A stretch of DNA of 7,936 bases from SYOC01 sp035575235. Its GTDB lineage: Bacteria > Desulfobacterota > Binatia > Bin18. Shown one piece after another: positions 5,421 through 7,936 of the stretch. Every line of letters starts with the position of its first letter. The first letter of the stretch is position 1. The DNA lies in NCBI GenBank assembly GCA_035575235.1, contig DATLYA010000369.1, positions 1 to 7,936 of the forward strand, written 5' to 3'. Under the pieces are notes generated by a model. It saw only the letters and a list, made by a program, of their open reading frames with translations, did no database searches and had not been told where the DNA came from. The translations under genes and the position numbers were made by a program.

Positions 5421-5488
5421 GAGTTCTCAGTTCTCTATTGCTCTGACTGGATTTAGCTGGTCAAGGTTTTGTAGTACAGTCCCTGAGT

Positions 5489-5731
5489 ATGGGAGAGCCA
5501 AAAACTCGTATCGTGCTTCCAGCTGATCCCTCAGCTGCCTGGGCGCCGCTGTTTCAAGCTTTGGGGCTGCCGTACTATCGCGTACACGCGGAAGATCGCA
5601 TCGCGCTCATCCAGGCGCCGCCAGAGGATTTTGCTCGCTTATTGATGCCCGAAGTGCGCGAGGCGCTCCTCCAGCACGGGAAATCGTTGGGGTATCTGTT
5701 TGTCACGCTGGATATGAATTATGAAGCGTGA
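5489..5731 (+). CDS. Small protein resembling the LarE C-terminal tail (80 aa)
   Basis: The 80-residue product has the run YYRVHAEDRIALIQAPPEDF (29-48), then LLMPEVREALLQHGKSLGYLFVTLDM (51-76). This is close to what I remember of the last part of LarE, the sacrificial sulfur transferase that builds the nickel-pincer cofactor: an RVRHHGDLARIEV-like strand, a helix, and a GFRYVTLDL ending. The PP-loop ATPase half of LarE is absent, and only 68 bp separate this gene from the divergent HAD gene. It is therefore a standalone domain and not a cut-off end. No strong ribosome-binding site is seen. Its TGA stop falls inside the heptamer array that follows. The similarity is by eye only. Confidence 0.6.
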   Translation: MGEPKTRIVLPADPSAAWAPLFQALGLPYYRVHAEDRIALIQAPPEDFARLLMPEVREALLQHGKSLGYLFVTLDMNYEA

Positions 5732-5824
5732 AACGTCATGCGTGTTACGTGAAACGTGGCGCGTGATATGTGTTGTTACTTTCAGCTTTCGCCTTCACAT
5801 AACACGTATGACGCATCACGCTCT
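5726..5824. repeat. Degenerate 7-bp word array with inverted partner (word RCGTGAA)
   Basis: Seven heptamers in unbroken phase cover 5726-5774: GCGTGAA, ACGTCAT, GCGTGTT, ACGTGAA, ACGTGGC, GCGTGAT and ATGTGTT. Reverse-complement heptamers ACATAAC, ACGTATG, ACGCATC and ACGCTCT cover 5797-5824. The two halves fill the gap between two convergent genes, and each stop codon (TGA at 5729-5731 and TAG at 5823-5825) lies in or at the edge of an outermost heptamer. A folded transcript could act as a two-way transcription barrier. Confidence 0.7.
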
Positions 5825-6194
5825 ACTCCTCCAACGTATGCCGGCTCTTCTCCCACTCCTTGCCGTTGAACGGCTGAATTAAAAGCGTCTGGAGATCGAC
5901 TCCTTCCAGACAGCGTACATTGACATCGATTTTGTCAGGATGTGAACGAGGAATGTAATACGAGTGAATACCGCAGACCGGGCAGAAGTAATGTTTGGCC
6001 GTGCGGGTGTTGAACTGATACAGCGTCACAGCCTCTGGAGGCGATAACAACCGGAATTGCCCGGGAGGAATGATAAGGTGGAGAAAGCCTTTTTTTGTGC
6101 AGATTGAACAGTTACAGTCCACAACCTTATCGATGTCCGCTGTCACCTCAAACCGCACGCGTCCACAGTGACATCCGCCTTGGTAGGTTGGCAT
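5823..6194 (-). CDS. GFA/CENP-V-family zinc protein (123 aa)
   Basis: A member of the glutathione-dependent formaldehyde-activating enzyme (Gfa)/CENP-V fold. All seven zinc-ligand cysteines are present: C8 and C10 (GGCHCGRVRFE) with C71 and C74 (FCPVCG) for the structural zinc, and C27, C29 and C32 (CNCSIC) for the second site. The GIHSYY after the second CxxC and the NVRCLEG near 92-98 are typical. Many family members are of unknown function, so a role in formaldehyde-glutathione chemistry is possible but not shown. The start has a strong GGAGG five bases before the ATG. The gene converges on the LarE-tail-like gene and diverges from the tRNA, with a heptamer array on each side. Confidence 0.85.
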   Translation of the reverse strand: MPTYQGGCHCGRVRFEVTADIDKVVDCNCSICTKKGFLHLIIPPGQFRLLSPPEAVTLYQFNTRTAKHYFCPVCGIHSYYIPRSHPDKIDVNVRCLEGVDLQTLLIQPFNGKEWEKSRHTLEE

Positions 6195-6210
6195 GACGAC
6201 CTCCGGTATT

Positions 6211-6318
6211 TAGCACCGGGTATCAAGTAAAAAGTACCGAGTAAAAAGAAAAAGCAGGGAATCTTTATACCTTATCAGTTGCCTTTCGTCACTCGGTACT
6301 CAGTACTCAGTGCTGAGA
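6211..6318. repeat. Degenerate 7-bp word array with inverted partner (word GAGTACC)
   Basis: Six in-phase heptamers cover 6211-6252: TAGCACC, GGGTATC, AAGTAAA, AAGTACC, GAGTAAA and AAGAAAA. Reverse-complement units ACTCGGT, ACTCAGT, ACTCAGT and GCTGAGA cover 6291-6318. The array occupies the divergent gap between the GFA-family gene and tRNA-Pro, where promoters for both would be expected. Confidence 0.68.
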
Positions 6319-6325
6319 AAGGCTC

Positions 6326-6352
6326 TTGCTCCTTTACCCGTGAGACGATAAG
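6326..6352 (+). promoter_or_regulatory. Weak candidate promoter for tRNA-Pro
   Basis: TTGCTC (6326-6331) and GATAAG (6347-6352) are spaced 15 bp apart, ending 18 bp before the tRNA. The match is partial and the spacer short. It is listed only because a promoter is expected here. Confidence 0.25.
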
Positions 6353-6370
6353 AGAAACACACGGACGTGT

Positions 6371-6447
6371 CGGGGTGTAGCGCAGCCTGGTAGCGCACTC
6401 GTTTGGGGTGCGAGTGGTCGGCCGTTCAAATCGGCTCACCCCGACCA
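6371..6447 (+). tRNA. tRNA-Pro (anticodon GGG)
   Basis: A complete 77-nt cloverleaf with encoded CCA. The acceptor stem CGGGGTG (6371-6377) pairs with CACCCCG (6437-6443), followed by A and CCA. The D stem is GCGC (6380-6383) with GCGC (6393-6396). The anticodon stem CTCGT/GCGAG (6398-6402, 6410-6414) encloses the loop TTGGGGT, giving anticodon GGG at 6405-6407. The T stem GGCCG/CGGCT holds the loop TTCAAAT. The stem pairing rules out UGG, since a shifted stem does not pair. The first base pair C-G and discriminator A are usual for bacterial proline tRNAs. It decodes CCC and CCU codons. Confidence 0.93.
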
Positions 6448-6458
6448 TGTGGTATGAG

Positions 6459-6490
6459 AGGCGATCACAAGGGTGGTCGCCTTTCTTCTT
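6459..6490 (+). terminator. Rho-independent terminator after tRNA-Pro
   Basis: AGGCGATCAC (6459-6468) pairs with GTGGTCGCCT (6473-6482) over ten pairs with one G-U, has the four-base loop AAGG, and is followed by the T-rich TTCTTCTT (6483-6490). It lies 11 bases after the tRNA CCA and 26 bases before the surE start, so surE needs read-through or a very close promoter. Confidence 0.75.
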
Positions 6491-6516
6491 CCGTTGCTTT
6501 CTGCTGAAATGCCGCC

Positions 6517-7269
6517 ATGATTATTTTGGTCTCGAATGACGATGGTATTCATTCAGAGGGGCTGCATGCGCTTGAGGCCGCCCTGCAAAAACTCGGCGAA
6601 ACTTACACAGTTGCCCCTGATCGTGAGCAGAATGCCGTCAGTCACGCCTTGACGTTGCATCGTCCTTTGCGTATCGAAGAGGTGGCGCCGCGCCGCTTTG
6701 CCGTGAATGGGACGCCAACGGATTGCATTAACCTCGCAGTTAAAGGCTTTTTGCCCGTACGCCCGAATCTCGTGGTGTCCGGCGTTAATAAGGGTGCGAA
6801 TCTCGGAGATGATATCACGTATTCGGGCACGGTTTCCGCTGCGATTGAAGGCTCACTCCTTGGTATTCCCTCCATCGCGGTGTCGCTTGTCCTGCGGGAG
6901 AAGCCGTTTCATTTCGCTGCTGCGGCTGAGTTTACCGCTGTGCTCGCCGCTGAAGTCATCTCGCAAGGCATGCCGACGGATACGTTGTTAAACGTCAATG
7001 TGCCCAATCTACCCAAGTCAGAGATCAAAGGGTATCGCCTCACGCGGCAGGGGAAACGGCGGTATGCCGAAACGATTGATGCTCGTATCGATCCACGGGG
7101 GAAAAAGTATTATTGGATCGGCGGCGATGATCTAGGCTTCGATCCGGACGAAGGCACAGATTGTGTCGCCGTTCATGAGGGGTTTATTTCTGTCACTCCG
7201 TTGCATGTCGATCTGACTAACTATCGCGCTCTGCAAGAAATGCGCGATCTGCGGTTACCATGGCGTTAA
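6517..7269 (+). CDS. surE: 5'/3'-nucleotidase SurE
   Basis: SurE is a cytoplasmic metal-dependent survival protein that removes phosphate from nucleoside monophosphates and exopolyphosphate. The start MIILVSNDDGIHSEGL carries the metal-binding D8-D9. APDREQNAVSHALTLHRPLR (33-52) contains the conserved N39 and S42 region. NGTPTDC (64-70) and SGVNKGANLGDDITYSGT (88-105) are the other signatures, with N91 a further metal ligand. At 250 residues it is full length (E. coli 253). No clear Shine-Dalgarno precedes the ATG. It overlaps pcm by ten bases, which implies one transcript and coupled translation. The pairing of surE with pcm is a well-known stationary-phase survival cluster. Confidence 0.96.
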   Translation: MIILVSNDDGIHSEGLHALEAALQKLGETYTVAPDREQNAVSHALTLHRPLRIEEVAPRRFAVNGTPTDCINLAVKGFLPVRPNLVVSGVNKGANLGDDITYSGTVSAAIEGSLLGIPSIAVSLVLREKPFHFAAAAEFTAVLAAEVISQGMPTDTLLNVNVPNLPKSEIKGYRLTRQGKRRYAETIDARIDPRGKKYYWIGGDDLGFDPDEGTDCVAVHEGFISVTPLHVDLTNYRALQEMRDLRLPWR

Positions 7270-7925
7270 CATACATCCAAGCTCGTGAACAAATGGTGCG
7301 GGAACAGTTGGCGAAACGCGGCATCTCTGATCCTCTCGTTTTGAGAGCCATGGGACGAGTGCCGCGTCACGAATTCGTAGAAGACGCGCTACGCGACCGC
7401 GCCTACGAAGATAATCCACTGCCGATTGGAGAAGGTCAGACCATCTCACAACCGTACATGACCGCGCTCATGGCGGAAACGCTCAAACTCGCGGAAGGCG
7501 AAAAAGTGCTTGAGGTCGGCACCGGGTCCGGCTATCTCGCCGCAATCATGGCGGAACACGGGGTGCAGGTGTGCTCCATAGAAATGTCAACGCGTTTAGC
7601 CGAGCGGGCGCGGTCAGTATTAGACAGGCTGGGTTATCACAACGTCTCTATCCAGATAGGAGATGGAACGCTCGGGTGGGAGAGCGAAGCGCCCTTTGAC
7701 GCCATCGTTATTGGCGCGGCGGCGCCGTGCCTGCCACGGCCCCTGCTCTCTCAACTGCGTCTTGGAGGCCGCCTTGTTGTTCCGATGGGACAGGAAGATC
7801 TGCAAACCCTCGTGCGCATCTGGAAAGAACCCAAAGGCCTGCATGAGGAATACTTTGGCGAATGCCGCTTCGTCAAACTGCAGGGCGCGTACGGGTGGGA
7901 GAACTGGTCCGAACCGAAAGAATAG
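7260..7925 (+). CDS. pcm: Protein-L-isoaspartate O-methyltransferase
   Basis: Pcm uses S-adenosylmethionine to methylate L-isoaspartyl residues in aged proteins so that they can be repaired to aspartate. The N-terminal region has MVREQLAKRGI (12-22), then VPRHEFV (34-40) and PIGEGQTISQP (55-65), the substrate-loop signature. The SAM site is VLEVGTGSGYLAAI (83-96), followed by SIEM (106-109), GDGT (134-137) and FDAIVIGAA (146-154). GGRLVVPMG (169-177) and RFVKLQGAYGW (203-213) finish the fold. The 221 residues are slightly longer than the E. coli enzyme (208). The gene starts inside the end of surE, and translation probably depends on coupling because no good ribosome-binding site precedes it. 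The gene is complete; 11 bases follow it. Confidence 0.96.
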   Translation: MALTYIQAREQMVREQLAKRGISDPLVLRAMGRVPRHEFVEDALRDRAYEDNPLPIGEGQTISQPYMTALMAETLKLAEGEKVLEVGTGSGYLAAIMAEHGVQVCSIEMSTRLAERARSVLDRLGYHNVSIQIGDGTLGWESEAPFDAIVIGAAAPCLPRPLLSQLRLGGRLVVPMGQEDLQTLVRIWKEPKGLHEEYFGECRFVKLQGAYGWENWSEPKE

Positions 7926-7936
7926 CTTACCGCTGC

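Noticed and set aside
5429..5488. Promoter for the LarE-tail-like gene
   Set aside because: TAGTAC near 5472 has no acceptable -35 partner, so I see no convincing site.
6398..6414. Anticodon UGG for the proline tRNA
   Set aside because: Shifting the loop to give UGG breaks the anticodon stem; the five-pair stem CTCGT/GCGAG gives GGG.

Overview
The window looks like chromosome from an uncultured, free-living bacterium of roughly balanced GC. Its intergenic spaces are full of palindromic repeats: a GTCATTGCGAG-type element, a GTCATTCCTGAG-type half element, a GTAGGGGC-type hairpin, and long C/G-tract elements. In my experience such repeats are common in Desulfobacterota, Nitrospirota, Methylomirabilota/NC10 and Tectomicrobia-like genomes. 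I cannot fix the phylum from the sequence alone. TGA, TAG and TAA are all used as stops, so the genetic code is standard.

Layout. Positions 1-241 hold a repeat hairpin and a degenerate 9-bp word array, followed by a small zinc-ribbon-like gene on the plus strand (242-472). Seven genes then lie on the minus strand, read from 5420 down to 505. They are a HAD phosphatase of the beta-phosphoglucomutase type, a frameshifted DUF559 endonuclease-like gene bracketed by inverted C/G-tract repeats, an alpha/beta hydrolase, an atypical SDR oxidoreductase, an inositol-monophosphatase/HisN-like phosphatase, a DsbA-family thioredoxin-fold protein, and an 87-residue hypothetical. On the right are a small plus-strand gene resembling the tail of LarE (5489-5731), a GFA/CENP-V-type zinc protein (minus), tRNA-Pro(GGG) with its own terminator, and an overlapping surE-pcm pair (plus).

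The main discovery is the DsbA-family gene. An ordinary ORF call starts late, at a GTG at 1440, and loses the active site. The same frame continues upstream through one TGA (1462-1464) to an ATG preceded by GGAGG. The peptide across the TGA is ...EFSDYL-U-PWCFPAAVRLQ, so the TGA sits exactly where the first, attacking Cys of the CPWC motif belongs. About 20 nt downstream the mRNA can fold into a short stem with a bulged U and a five-base loop holding G at position 2, which resembles a bacterial SECIS element. I annotate it as a selenoprotein with a U-x-x-C redox centre (206 aa).

The second unusual theme is the intergenic DNA. Five separate gaps are built from degenerate tandem words of fixed length (9, 8, 8, 7 and 7 bp). 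The word differs in each gap, and four of the five also carry reverse-complement copies on the other side of the gap, so each gap can fold on itself. Several repeats also supply stop codons, C-terminal residues or a ribosome-binding G tract to neighbouring genes.

Only surE-pcm forms a clear functional unit (stress survival and protein repair). The minus-strand genes are co-directional but separated by repeats, and I see no single pathway linking them.
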